64,000 nucleotides of DNA, from NCBI RefSeq assembly GCF_005502935.1, contig NZ_SCMP01000002.1, positions 1-64,000 of the forward strand, in the 5' to 3' direction. A model generated the notes under the pieces. It did no database searches. It was not told the origin of the DNA and was given only the letters and a program-made list of their open reading frames with translations. The stretch comes from Pseudomonas sp. 2FG (GTDB lineage: Bacteria > Pseudomonadota > Gammaproteobacteria > Pseudomonadales > Pseudomonadaceae). The position numbers and the translations under genes were made by a program. The stretch's first letter is position 1. The number at the start of each line of letters is the position of its first letter. Of this stretch, positions 36,423 to 43,683 are shown in pieces.

Positions 36423-36709
36423 AACGATATGGAACATCGGCGTAAGGACACGTAAATGTCGCGGAATCAAGGTGACCAAAAAGCGAAAAATATGCTAGTT
36501 AGCGAAGCACAACTTCGTTGTCGCTTAACTGCGTTAAGGCGAACATCGCTGTTGCGCTTCGCCAGGGATAGCCATTTCTCGGTTTTTCTCCGCCTTGAGC
36601 GCTTTGAACATTTACCTGCCCGCTGCGCGGGCATGTGCAAATCGTCGGCTAACTACTCACTAGAGCGAACACTGCTGCTGCGCAGCACTGTCGCTCACCT
36701 CGAAGCTTG
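36423..36709 (+). mobile_element. Putative gene-less or degenerate first cassette
   Basis: Between the possible attI core and the first recognisable attC lie about 290 bp rich in short inverted repeats (GTTAGCGA/TCGCTTAAC near 36500; TGCCCGC/GCGGGCA near 36617). An 85-codon open frame from 36456 has no convincing protein features, so I do not call it as a gene. It may be a decayed cassette or fused attC remnants. Confidence 0.4.
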
Positions 36710-36715
36710 TTAGGT
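36647..36715 (+). other. attC-like site 1
   Basis: R''-like GGCTAAC at 36647-36653 and R' GTTAGGT at 36709-36715 enclose an imperfect hairpin (GAGCGA...CTGCTG / CAGCA...TCGCTC). The R' fits GTTRRRY exactly. Its GTTAGGTG is complementary to CACCTAAC at the end of the following cassette. Confidence 0.65.
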
Positions 36716-36751
36716 GCGACTCGCAAGTCTTCTGGATTTTTTGGAGAAAAA

Positions 36752-37966
36752 ATGAAGTTCAAATCACTTACTATTGACTCATGGAAGCAGTTTGAAGAGG
36801 TAAGCATCCATTTTCATCCATCAGTTACAATTTTGACTGGAGCGAACGGCTCGGGCAAAACGACAGTTCTAAGTTTGCTTGGGCGTCACTTTGGTTGGGC
36901 AAAGGTTGAGTTGGCGACTCCGACCAAAAACAAGGAAACTGGAAAATTTCAATGGCTAAGTAGGCTATTTGGCAGGAAAGATGTAACCGATTTAAAGATT
37001 GGTGAAATCACGCACGACAAAGGAAAGTCTGACCTCCTAATCCCACAGCAAGACGGCCCCCAATATCATGTTCAGATCACAAACCAAATCAGTTTTCCCG
37101 GAATAAATATTCCTTCGCATCGCCCTATATATTCATACCAGCAGGTCCCTCATATATCAACTCAAAAGCGGACTAAGCATGATGCCTACAGCTTGGTGAT
37201 GCAAAGCTCACTACAAAGGCACAACAATGGTCATTCTCAATCATCAAATTTCTTCATAAAAGAAACCTTGCTTAGCTGGGCTATTGGTGGGTCTGGAAAC
37301 GAGTTTATTGCCGCAGACAAAGAACTACATGAACACTTCATTGGCTTCGAGTCTGTTTTAAAGAAAGTTCTTCCAGACACTATAGGCTTCAGAAAAATTG
37401 CAATTAGATCATATGAGGTAATTCTGGAAACAGACTCCGGCGATTTCATGCTGGATGCGGTGTCTGGCGGTGTTAGCGCAGTTATAGATCTGGCGTGGCA
37501 GATCTATAACTGTCAACGAGATGAGTCTGGCTCCTTGGTTGTGCTAATTGATGAAATTGAGAATCACCTGCACCCATCAATGCAGAGGCGGATTCTTCCA
37601 GATCTTGCAAGTGCGTTTCCAAATGTTCAATTTATTGTTTCTACACATAGCCCACTTGTTGTTGGCTCTGCTCGCGAGTCAAAGGTCTATGCATTTACAT
37701 ATGACGATAATAAGCGCGTTATTAGCCAAGAGCTTGATTTAATCAACAAAGCAAAGACTGCATCGCAAGTACTAAATGATGTACTTGGCGTTCCTGTGAC
37801 AATGCCGATATGGGCTGAAGCTGAACTCGATAGGGTTCTTGTTAAACACAAGCACATCCAGAATCCTGAAACGCAATTTGCAAATATTCGGTCAGAGCTC
37901 TCTGCTTGCGGGCTAGGCGATTACTTTCCTGATGCCATTGTGAAACTTTCAAGGGACTGGAAATGA
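36752..37966 (+). CDS. ptuA: Septu-like PtuA ATPase (AAA15/SMC-like)
   Basis: 404-residue ABC/SMC-like ATPase, the sensor/ATPase half of a Septu-type anti-phage pair. Walker A GANGSGKTT is near residue 32, a signature-like SGGVSAVIDLAW near 235, Walker B LVVLIDEIENHLHP near 265, and the H-loop FIVSTHSPLVV near 295. There is no Toprim nuclease domain, which argues against OLD-type proteins; nuclease activity is probably supplied by the HNH protein encoded next (ATGA overlap). GGAG lies 6 bp before the chosen ATG. The AT-rich codon use differs from neighbours, as expected for cassette DNA. Septu identity is by architecture and not by a profile search. Confidence 0.78.
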   Translation: MKFKSLTIDSWKQFEEVSIHFHPSVTILTGANGSGKTTVLSLLGRHFGWAKVELATPTKNKETGKFQWLSRLFGRKDVTDLKIGEITHDKGKSDLLIPQQDGPQYHVQITNQISFPGINIPSHRPIYSYQQVPHISTQKRTKHDAYSLVMQSSLQRHNNGHSQSSNFFIKETLLSWAIGGSGNEFIAADKELHEHFIGFESVLKKVLPDTIGFRKIAIRSYEVILETDSGDFMLDAVSGGVSAVIDLAWQIYNCQRDESGSLVVLIDEIENHLHPSMQRRILPDLASAFPNVQFIVSTHSPLVVGSARESKVYAFTYDDNKRVISQELDLINKAKTASQVLNDVLGVPVTMPIWAEAELDRVLVKHKHIQNPETQFANIRSELSACGLGDYFPDAIVKLSRDWK

Positions 37967-38550
37967 TTAGATTATTTCGCCCCGCGTGCCCAAAGCCCAA
38001 AGAACTTGCAGCTGGGAACTATAAAGTTCCCGAGAACAAAAAGGCGCTCAAAGTGTCTGCGCACGAAAAGTGTATGTATTGCGAAAGCAAGATTTCGCAT
38101 ATTGATCATGCGCATGTCGAGCACATTAAGCCAAAGGCACACGGCAAGTATCCGCATTTAGAATACACGTGGACCAACCTCGGCTATTCGTGCGCCATAT
38201 GCAATGGGAAGAAACATGACAAATATGATGAAAAGACCCCTTATATCGATCCGTATTCTGATGACCCCGAAGAGCATTTAACTTTTCATGGCTGGATTGT
38301 ATTCCCTCGCAATGGTTCTGAGCGAGGGGAACTGACAATTACAGATGTCGCCTTAAACAGAGCTGAGCTTATTGAGCAACGGAAGGATCGTATAGAAGGA
38401 CTTCTACGAGCGATTAACGCTTGCTTTAGGACTCAGAATCAGAGCTTAAAAGAAGCTGCTCTCAGGAGTCTCGCTCAAGAGGCTGCTTCGAACAAGGAGT
38501 ATTCCTTAGCAGTTAAGTTCGCCTTACGTGCGCAAGAAGTGATTACGTGA
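37963..38550 (+). CDS. ptuB: Septu-like PtuB HNH endonuclease
   Basis: 195-residue HNH nuclease. Zinc-binding CMYC near residue 44 and CAIC near residue 82 frame the HNH core VEHIKPK (His) and NLGYSCAICNGKK (Asn). This pattern is that of the TIGR02646-like HNH proteins found with AAA ATPases in Septu and some retron systems. It starts inside the stop of the ATPase gene, so the two are co-translated. No reverse transcriptase or ncRNA-like retron feature is seen nearby, which favours a Septu-like assignment. Confidence 0.78.
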   Translation: MIRLFRPACPKPKELAAGNYKVPENKKALKVSAHEKCMYCESKISHIDHAHVEHIKPKAHGKYPHLEYTWTNLGYSCAICNGKKHDKYDEKTPYIDPYSDDPEEHLTFHGWIVFPRNGSERGELTITDVALNRAELIEQRKDRIEGLLRAINACFRTQNQSLKEAALRSLAQEAASNKEYSLAVKFALRAQEVIT

Positions 38551-38563
38551 TCGAGATGGCCAC

Positions 38564-38639
38564 ACCTAACAAGCGGTTCAAGTCGTTCGCTCCGCTCTCT
38601 GGGACGGCGTGCCGCCGCCCCTTAATCTAAACGTTAGAT
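38564..38639 (+). other. attC site 2 (end of cassette A)
   Basis: R'' ACCTAAC at 38564-38570 and R' GTTAGAT at 38633-38639 fit RYYYAAC and GTTRRRY. The 76-bp site contains CAAGCGGTTCAAGTCG and a GC-rich hairpin (GACGGCG/CGCCGCC), and closely resembles the site at the end of cassette B. Confidence 0.85.
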
Positions 38640-38724
38640 GCTTTGGCCCACCGTCCGTCAACGCCCGCTTGCCCCTTCGAATACCATGTATTACATTGCA
38701 TTCTACTGTATGGAGGGCACCCTA

Positions 38725-38997
38725 ATGAGCGTCACAACCGTCCGGCTACAGCCCGAGCTCGAAGAAAATCTTGGAGCCATGGCCGAGAAGCTCCACCGAA
38801 GCAAGAGCTGGCTTATTAATCAAGCACTTAGAGAGTTTTTTGAACGCCAGGAGCTGGAGCAGAGCCGGTGGCAGGAAACGCTGCAGGCTATGGAGTCAGT
38901 TGCACAAGGCAGGGTCGTGTCCGGTGAAGCAGTAAATACCTGGCTTCAAAGCTGGGGCGGCTCCAATGAACTGTCGCCACCGAAGGCGGGCCAATGA
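38725..38997 (+). CDS. ParD-like (ribbon-helix-helix) antitoxin
   Basis: 90-residue CopG/ParD-type antitoxin. The N-terminal strand SVTTVRLQPELEENL and the helix region KSWLINQALREFFERQ form a ribbon-helix-helix DNA-binding domain; the C-terminal half should wrap the toxin. The start ATG at 38725 has GGAGGG 7 bp upstream; an in-frame ATG at 38638 lies inside the attC and is not used. It overlaps the toxin gene (ATGA), typical of toxin-antitoxin operons, and probably represses its own promoter. Confidence 0.85.
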   Translation: MSVTTVRLQPELEENLGAMAEKLHRSKSWLINQALREFFERQELEQSRWQETLQAMESVAQGRVVSGEAVNTWLQSWGGSNELSPPKAGQ

Positions 38998-39284
38998 GGT
39001 TGGTCTATTCAGAAGAAGCCGTGGCGGATTTGGTTCGCCTACGAGCATTCATTGCTGAGAAAGATCCGCTTGCTGCTGCACGTGTAGCAACAGAGCTCAT
39101 TGCACGCATCGAAAATCTTCGCCTATTCCCAACAATGGGCTGCACTGTTGAATTAGCTCCAGACCCAAAAGCTATTCGTGACGCCATCTTCGGGAAATAC
39201 GTAATCAGATATGCGGCCCATACCGAGGCTGTCGTTATTCTTCGTATATGGCACCACTACGAAGACCGAGTGCAAAGCACCTAA
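38994..39284 (+). CDS. ParE/RelE-superfamily toxin
   Basis: 96-residue toxin of the ParE/RelE fold: an N-terminal MRLVYSEEAVADLVRLRAF, helices with ARVATELIARIE, and a C-terminal VVILRIWHHYEDR. ParE members poison gyrase and RelE members cleave mRNA; the sequence alone does not settle which. Its stop codon TAA lies within the R'' box of the attC, so the coding region ends at the cassette recombination site. It is coupled to the antitoxin gene upstream. Confidence 0.85.
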   Translation: MRLVYSEEAVADLVRLRAFIAEKDPLAAARVATELIARIENLRLFPTMGCTVELAPDPKAIRDAIFGKYVIRYAAHTEAVVILRIWHHYEDRVQST

Positions 39285-39285
39285 C

Positions 39286-39437
39286 TAGTGTGCTGTCTCG
39301 CAATAATCATTGCTCAAGCGGCTGCGGCTGGCCTGTGTAGGGTGCGCCGTGCGCACCACTGACACCGGGTGCCTGGTGCGCACGGCGCACCCTACGAGCC
39401 GGTGTCATCGAAACAATAATTCTGAGACAGCACACTA
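39286..39437. mobile_element. MITE inserted in the attC of cassette B
   Basis: 152 bp bounded by TA-GTGTGCTGTCTC at the left and GAGACAGCACAC-TA at the right, a perfect 12-bp inverted repeat flanked by TA; the next bases (CAATAAT / ATTATTG) also pair with small offsets. TA duplication and ends of this kind suggest mobilisation by an IS630/mariner-type transposase. There is no gene inside. The interior holds the second copy of the GTAGGGTGCGC palindrome. Confidence 0.75.
39337..39395. repeat. GTAGGGTGCGC palindromic repeat, copy 2 (inside MITE)
   Basis: Arms at 39337-39357 and 39375-39395 are perfect 21-bp reverse complements. The left arm is identical to the left arm at 22419-22439. Confidence 0.7.
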
Positions 39438-39580
39438 GCGGTTCAAGCCGCTCGCTTCGCTCACTCGGAACGGGCTAAAGCCCGCCCCCTAACCTGAACG
39501 TTAGCGGCCAAAGCCGACCTTGCCGTAGCGTACGGAAAATAGTACGTTAACTACTCTACATCCGACACGGTTCTCCCATC

Positions 39581-39823
39581 ATGCAAACCCTCACTGCCAG
39601 CGAGGCTCGCGCCAATCTCTATCGGCTTATCGATCAAACCACTGAATCGCACCAACCCATTGTTATTTCTGGGAAAAGGGGCAATGCGGTGCTGATTTCG
39701 TCTGAAGATTGGGATGCGATCCAAGAAACTCTCTATCTCCTCTCTGTTCCAGGCATGCGTGAATCAATCAAGCAAGGTATGGAAGAGCCTGCCGAGGCTT
39801 GCTCGAAGGAACTGGATTGGTGA
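39581..39823 (+). CDS. YefM/Phd-family antitoxin
   Basis: 80-residue antitoxin. The start MQTLTASEARANLYRLID and the block PIVISGKRGNAVLISSEDW are the family signature of YefM/Phd DNA-binding antitoxins. The acidic C-terminal tail binds and neutralises the toxin encoded next. Its stop overlaps the toxin start (GTGA). Confidence 0.9.
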   Translation: MQTLTASEARANLYRLIDQTTESHQPIVISGKRGNAVLISSEDWDAIQETLYLLSVPGMRESIKQGMEEPAEACSKELDW

Positions 39824-40083
39824 CTTGGCAAATTATCTACACCAAGCAGGCACAGAAGGATGCTCAGAAACTCGCATCCTCTGGCCTCAAAGAAAAAGCA
39901 AAAGAACTACTGAAACTCATAAAGACTAATCCTTTTCAAAATCCCCCACCTTACGAAAAACTCGTTGGCGATCTCGCGGGGGCATACTCTCGCCGGATCA
40001 ACATTCAGCACCGCCTTGTATACCAGGTACTGGAGAAAGAGCATTTGGTAAAAGTCCTGCGCTTATGGACACACTATGAATAG
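39820..40083 (+). CDS. YoeB-family mRNA endonuclease toxin
   Basis: 87-residue RelE-fold ribonuclease toxin. YoeB features are visible: FQNPPPYEKLVGDLAGAYSR, INIQHRLVYQV and the C-terminal LRLWTHYE, which includes the conserved Arg, His and Tyr of the active site. The start is GTG at 39820, overlapping the antitoxin stop; the longer frame from 39799 lies inside the antitoxin gene. Such toxins cut mRNA at the ribosomal A site. Confidence 0.9.
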   Translation: MTWQIIYTKQAQKDAQKLASSGLKEKAKELLKLIKTNPFQNPPPYEKLVGDLAGAYSRRINIQHRLVYQVLEKEHLVKVLRLWTHYE

Positions 40084-40097
40084 TGTTGGCCGCTAAC

Positions 40098-40386
40098 AAT
40101 GTATATGGACTCTCCCTGCCGGCGCTGAGTAATACTCTTCCAACCCTGGCGTCAGTGCGGTTGCATTCGTATATCCGGCTTTGGCTGGGTAGTCTCAGAC
40201 CGTCAGGCTTTTCATAAAAAAGCACTTATTCTTTCTATGCACTATACTTTTCACTGAACTTGCCACCAAGATTGGTGGTACTTGTTTGATCTGCTTTGGA
40301 GTCGGATTAATAGTTAATTTAACGCCGCGATTTAGCGGTGATGCTTTTGCATAGTCCGTTGGCAACAGGAACAGGATGAAGAGAAA
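40098..40386. other. Junction between the cassette array and the oxidase operon
   Basis: About 290 bp of AT-rich DNA without a gene. It starts at the broken attC and includes CCGCGATTTAGCGG, a short inverted repeat, and TATACT at 40243-40248, a possible -10 element for the cytochrome oxidase operon, though no good -35 is seen at the right distance. No attC R' box is found. Confidence 0.5.
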
Positions 40387-41865
40387 ATGGCAATAGCAAT
40401 TATCTTAATTCTAATCGTTATTGCATCAGTGCTGTTCCACATACTAGCGCCTTGGCAGGTGACGCCGGCTGCTTCCAATTGGGGGTCAATAGACACCACC
40501 CTGTTCATCACCCTGATCATTACCGGAATATTTTTCATCGCCATCACGGTATTTATGGCGGTAGCCGTGATGCGTTACCGTCACAAGGAAGGCAGCCGGG
40601 CGCACTACCAGCCGGAAAATAAAAAGTTGGAATGGTGGTTAATGGTTATCACCTCGCTGGGTATTGCCGGCATGTTGGCGCCTGGCCTGGTTGTTTACAG
40701 TGATTTCGTCCGGGTTCCGAAAAATGCTTCTGAACTCGAAGTGATTGCCCAGCAGTGGCAGTGGGCCTTTCGTTTTCCCGGCCAGGATGGGAAGTTGGGC
40801 AGGTCGGATGTTAAATTTGTCGATTCCGCCAATCCCCTTGGCCTTGATCCCAGCGACCCCGCTGGGCAGGACGATGTGCTTATAAGGAACAATGAGGTTC
40901 GCCTGCCGCTCGATCAACCGGTGAAAGTTTTACTGCGTTCTAAAGATGTGTTGCACAACTTCTATGTACCGCAAATCCGCAGCAAGATGGATATGGTGCC
41001 AGGTATGGTGTCCCACTTTTGGTTTACGCCGACTAAGACCGGGAAGTTTGAAATCCTCTGCGCTGAGTATTGTGGCCTAGGGCATTACAGCATGCGCGGC
41101 CATATGATAGTTGCGGAGCAGGACGCTTTTGCTCAATGGCTGAACAGCCAACCGACTTTCGCGCAGACCTTAACCACAGCGGCCAAGCCCAGCCGGGAAA
41201 GTGTGCTGGAAAAAGGCCAGCAGTTGGCCGAAAACTACGGCTGCCGTGCCTGCCATAGCCTGGATGGCGGCGCCAGTCTCGGTCCGGGCTGGAAGGGGCT
41301 GTACGGCCGCATGGAACCGCTTGCCGATGGCAGCAGTGTCCTGGTCGATGAGGCCTACCTGAAAGAGTCGATCCTCGATCCCAAGGCCAGACAGGTCCGG
41401 GGTTATCCGCCGGTCATGGTGCCCTATACTCTCAATGAAGATGAACTGGGCGCTCTGGTCGCCCTGATTAAATCACTGAGTGCTGCGCCGCAAGAGAATG
41501 AACCTTCTGCCAGCGCAGCGACGGGTGGGAGCGAGGATTCGGTGGCACAGGGACAGCAATTGGCCGAGTCGCTCGGCTGTCTGGCCTGCCACAGTATCGA
41601 TGGCAGTCAGGGAGTCGGCCCCGGTTGGCAGGGCCTGTATGGCAAGACAGAAACCCTCGCCGACGGTACGAGGGTAGAGGTCGATGAGGGCTATATAAAA
41701 GATTCCGTTCTTAATCCTAGCGCCTCAATAGTCAAAGGCTATGCCCCTACCATGCCGGCCTTTGCCCCGAGCGATGAGGAGTTGAATGCGCTGATCGCTT
41801 TTATCAAGTCCAAAGCGAATGCCAAAGTTGATGCGAATAGGGTGGGGCCAGGAGAGTTGCCGTAA
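40387..41865 (+). CDS. Cytochrome c oxidase subunit II with CuA and two cytochrome c domains
   Basis: 492-residue subunit II of an aa3-type oxidase. Two N-terminal helices are followed by the CuA cupredoxin domain with its ligands in VLHNFYVPQI (His), CAEYCGLGHYSM (Cys, Glu, Cys, His, Met). Two tandem c-type haem domains follow, each with a CxxCH motif (CRACH and CLACH) and similar spacing (GPGWKGLYG / GPGWQGLYG), clearly a duplication. Most caa3-type subunits II carry one haem c domain. The arrangement resembles the alternative oxidase CoxM of rhizobia in general plan. It is the first gene of the oxidase operon and takes electrons from periplasmic donors. Confidence 0.92.
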   Translation: MAIAIILILIVIASVLFHILAPWQVTPAASNWGSIDTTLFITLIITGIFFIAITVFMAVAVMRYRHKEGSRAHYQPENKKLEWWLMVITSLGIAGMLAPGLVVYSDFVRVPKNASELEVIAQQWQWAFRFPGQDGKLGRSDVKFVDSANPLGLDPSDPAGQDDVLIRNNEVRLPLDQPVKVLLRSKDVLHNFYVPQIRSKMDMVPGMVSHFWFTPTKTGKFEILCAEYCGLGHYSMRGHMIVAEQDAFAQWLNSQPTFAQTLTTAAKPSRESVLEKGQQLAENYGCRACHSLDGGASLGPGWKGLYGRMEPLADGSSVLVDEAYLKESILDPKARQVRGYPPVMVPYTLNEDELGALVALIKSLSAAPQENEPSASAATGGSEDSVAQGQQLAESLGCLACHSIDGSQGVGPGWQGLYGKTETLADGTRVEVDEGYIKDSVLNPSASIVKGYAPTMPAFAPSDEELNALIAFIKSKANAKVDANRVGPGELP

Positions 41866-41907
41866 GGAGCCAGAAATACACCGAAACTTCACCAGGAGGA
41901 TGACGTG

Positions 41908-43683
41908 ATGGCCTATGCGGAGCAAGCCGAAACAGAATTACTGCACGAACCGAAAAGTTTCCTGACCAAATATATCTGGAGTCAGGACCACAAGGTCATA
42001 GCCATTCAATATTCCTTGACGGCTATATTTGTGGGTCTTATCGCCCTGGTGTTGTCCGGCCTGATGCGCATGCAGATAGGCTTCCCCGGCAGTCTGGAGT
42101 TCATGGACGCCAGTACTTACTATCAGGCGATGACCATGCACGGCATGATCATGGTCATTTATTTGCTGACGGCCCTGTTTCTGGGTGGCTTCGGCAACTA
42201 TCTGATCCCACTGATGGTGGGCGCCCGCGACATGGTCTTCCCCTATGTCAACATGCTGAGCTACTGGTTCTATCTGCTCTCGGTACTGGTGTTGCTCGCC
42301 AGCTTCTTTGTCCCTGGCGGCCCCTCCGGTGCGGGCTGGACGCTCTATCCGCCACAGGCCATTACCCAGGGGACACCGGGGGCCGAGTGGGGCATCGTCC
42401 TGATGCTCGTCTCACTGGCGATCTTTATTGTCGCCGCCACCATGGGCGGGCTGAACTACGTGACCACGGTATTGCAGGCGCGCACGCACGGCATGACCTT
42501 GTTTCGCATGCCGCTCTCCGTCTGGGGCATCTTCATGGCCTCGATTCTGGCCTTGCTGGCCTTCCCTGCCTTGTTCGTCAGCGCGGTCATGATGCTGTTC
42601 GACAAACTGCTGGGCACCAGCTTCTTTATGCCGGCGATCATCTCGCTGGGGCAGCAGCTCGATCACCAGGGTGGCAGCCCGATATTGTTCCAGCATCTGT
42701 TCTGGTTCTTCGGCCACCCGGAAGTCTACATCGTCGCCCTTCCCGCATTTGGTCTGGTCTCCGACTTGATCAGCACCCATGCACGCAAGAATATCTTCGG
42801 TTACCGCATGATGGTGTGGGCCATCGTTGCGATTGGCGTACTCAGCTTTGTGGTCTGGGCGCACCATATGTATGTCAGCGGCATGAACCCGTACTTTGGC
42901 TTTTTCTTCGCCACCACCACCTTGATCATCGCGGTGCCGACCGCGCTGAAAGTCTACAACTGGGTGCTGACCCTGTGGCGCGGCGACATCCACCTGACCG
43001 TGCCGATGCTGTTTGCGCTGGCCTTTATCGTCACCTTTTTAGTCGGCGGTCTGACCGGGTTGTTTCTCGGCAATGTGATAGTCGATATTCCGCTATCGGA
43101 CACCTATTTCGTCGTCGCCCATTTTCATATGGTCATGGGCGTTGCGCCGATTCTGGTGGTATTCGGCGCCATTTATCATTGGTTCCCGAAAATAACCGGA
43201 CGCATGCTGAACGACACCCTCGGCAAGCTGCATTTCTGGATTACCTTCCTGGGCACTTACCTCATCTACTTCCCCATGCATTACCTGGGTTTCCTGGGCA
43301 TGCCCCGCCGCTATTACGCCTATCAAGGCTACGAGTTCATTCCGCAGTCGGCGCAAGAGTTGAATGCCTTCATTACGGTGATCGCATTGAGTGTCGGCGT
43401 TTCCCAACTGCTGTTCCTGGTCAACCTGTTCTGGAGCCTATTTAAAGGCAAGCCCGCCGGCAGTAACCCCTGGGGCGCGGCCAGCCTGGAATGGCAAACG
43501 CCGAACACCCCGCCGATACACGGCAACTGGGGAGCGAAGCTGCCGGTCGTGCATCGCTGGGCCTATGACTACAGTGTGCCGGGAATAGAACAGGACTTCG
43601 TCCCGCAAACGGTCTCCGCCCAGGAGTTGGAGCAGCTGCGGCAACTCAGTGCCGAAGCCAAGATAGCGGGCGAAAAACCATGA
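41908..43683 (+). CDS. Cytochrome c oxidase subunit I
   Basis: 591-residue haem-copper oxidase subunit I with 12 helices. Haem a and a3/CuB ligands are visible: the MHGMIMV histidine, FFGHPEVYIV with the CuB His, the channel Glu and the cross-linked Tyr (A1-type, D-channel with Glu), the HH pair in WAHHMYVSG, and VVAHFHMVMG. The start ATG at 41908 has AGGAGG 8 bp upstream; a GTG directly before it is in frame. Its stop overlaps the next gene (ATGA). It reduces oxygen to water and pumps protons. Confidence 0.95.
   Translation: MAYAEQAETELLHEPKSFLTKYIWSQDHKVIAIQYSLTAIFVGLIALVLSGLMRMQIGFPGSLEFMDASTYYQAMTMHGMIMVIYLLTALFLGGFGNYLIPLMVGARDMVFPYVNMLSYWFYLLSVLVLLASFFVPGGPSGAGWTLYPPQAITQGTPGAEWGIVLMLVSLAIFIVAATMGGLNYVTTVLQARTHGMTLFRMPLSVWGIFMASILALLAFPALFVSAVMMLFDKLLGTSFFMPAIISLGQQLDHQGGSPILFQHLFWFFGHPEVYIVALPAFGLVSDLISTHARKNIFGYRMMVWAIVAIGVLSFVVWAHHMYVSGMNPYFGFFFATTTLIIAVPTALKVYNWVLTLWRGDIHLTVPMLFALAFIVTFLVGGLTGLFLGNVIVDIPLSDTYFVVAHFHMVMGVAPILVVFGAIYHWFPKITGRMLNDTLGKLHFWITFLGTYLIYFPMHYLGFLGMPRRYYAYQGYEFIPQSAQELNAFITVIALSVGVSQLLFLVNLFWSLFKGKPAGSNPWGAASLEWQTPNTPPIHGNWGAKLPVVHRWAYDYSVPGIEQDFVPQTVSAQELEQLRQLSAEAKIAGEKP

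Larger units (their letters stand above)
36710..38633 (+). mobile_element. Integron gene cassette A (Septu-like defence pair)
   Basis: The cassette runs from the cleavage point of GTTAGGTG (36709/36710) to that of GTTAGATG (38633/38634). Its 5' end GTTAGGTG and its R'' CACCTAAC at 38563-38570 are perfect 8-bp complements, as expected when R' and R'' pair in a cassette's own attC. At about 1.9 kb with two overlapping genes, it is large for a cassette. Its base composition is clearly more AT-rich than the flanking core genome. Confidence 0.75.
38634..39500 (+). mobile_element. Integron gene cassette B (ParD/ParE-type pair, with MITE in attC)
   Basis: Runs from the cleavage point of GTTAGATG to that of GTTAGCGG at 39500. 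It carries an antitoxin and toxin gene pair in the orientation of the array. Its attC is split by a 152-bp insertion after the R'' box. Confidence 0.75.
39279..39506 (+). other. attC site 3, interrupted by the MITE
   Basis: R'' ACCTAAC at 39279-39285 is separated from the rest of the site (GCGGTTCAAGCCGCTCG... to R' GTTAGCG at 39500-39506) by the MITE. Removing the insertion restores a site of about 76 bp very similar to attC site 2. Confidence 0.75.
39501..40097 (+). mobile_element. Integron gene cassette C (YefM/YoeB-type pair), attC truncated
   Basis: The cassette starts at GTTAGCGGCCAA (39500-39511). Its exact 12-bp reverse complement TTGGCCGCTAAC at 40086-40097 marks its R'' end. No R' box follows, so the rest of its attC has been lost. 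It carries an antitoxin and toxin gene. Confidence 0.75.

Noticed and set aside
36456..36713. 85-codon open frame between the intI remnant and cassette A
   Set aside because: It runs through inverted repeats and the first attC site and has a composition unlike a folded protein; treated as non-coding cassette DNA.
36752..38550. Retron or OLD-family alternative for the ATPase/HNH pair
   Set aside because: No reverse transcriptase gene is nearby and the ATPase lacks a Toprim domain; the two-gene ATPase plus HNH form fits Septu better.
36500..40400. CRISPR array in the repeat-rich stretch
   Set aside because: The repeats are attC sites and inverted repeats of different sizes around genes, not regularly spaced direct repeats with unique spacers.
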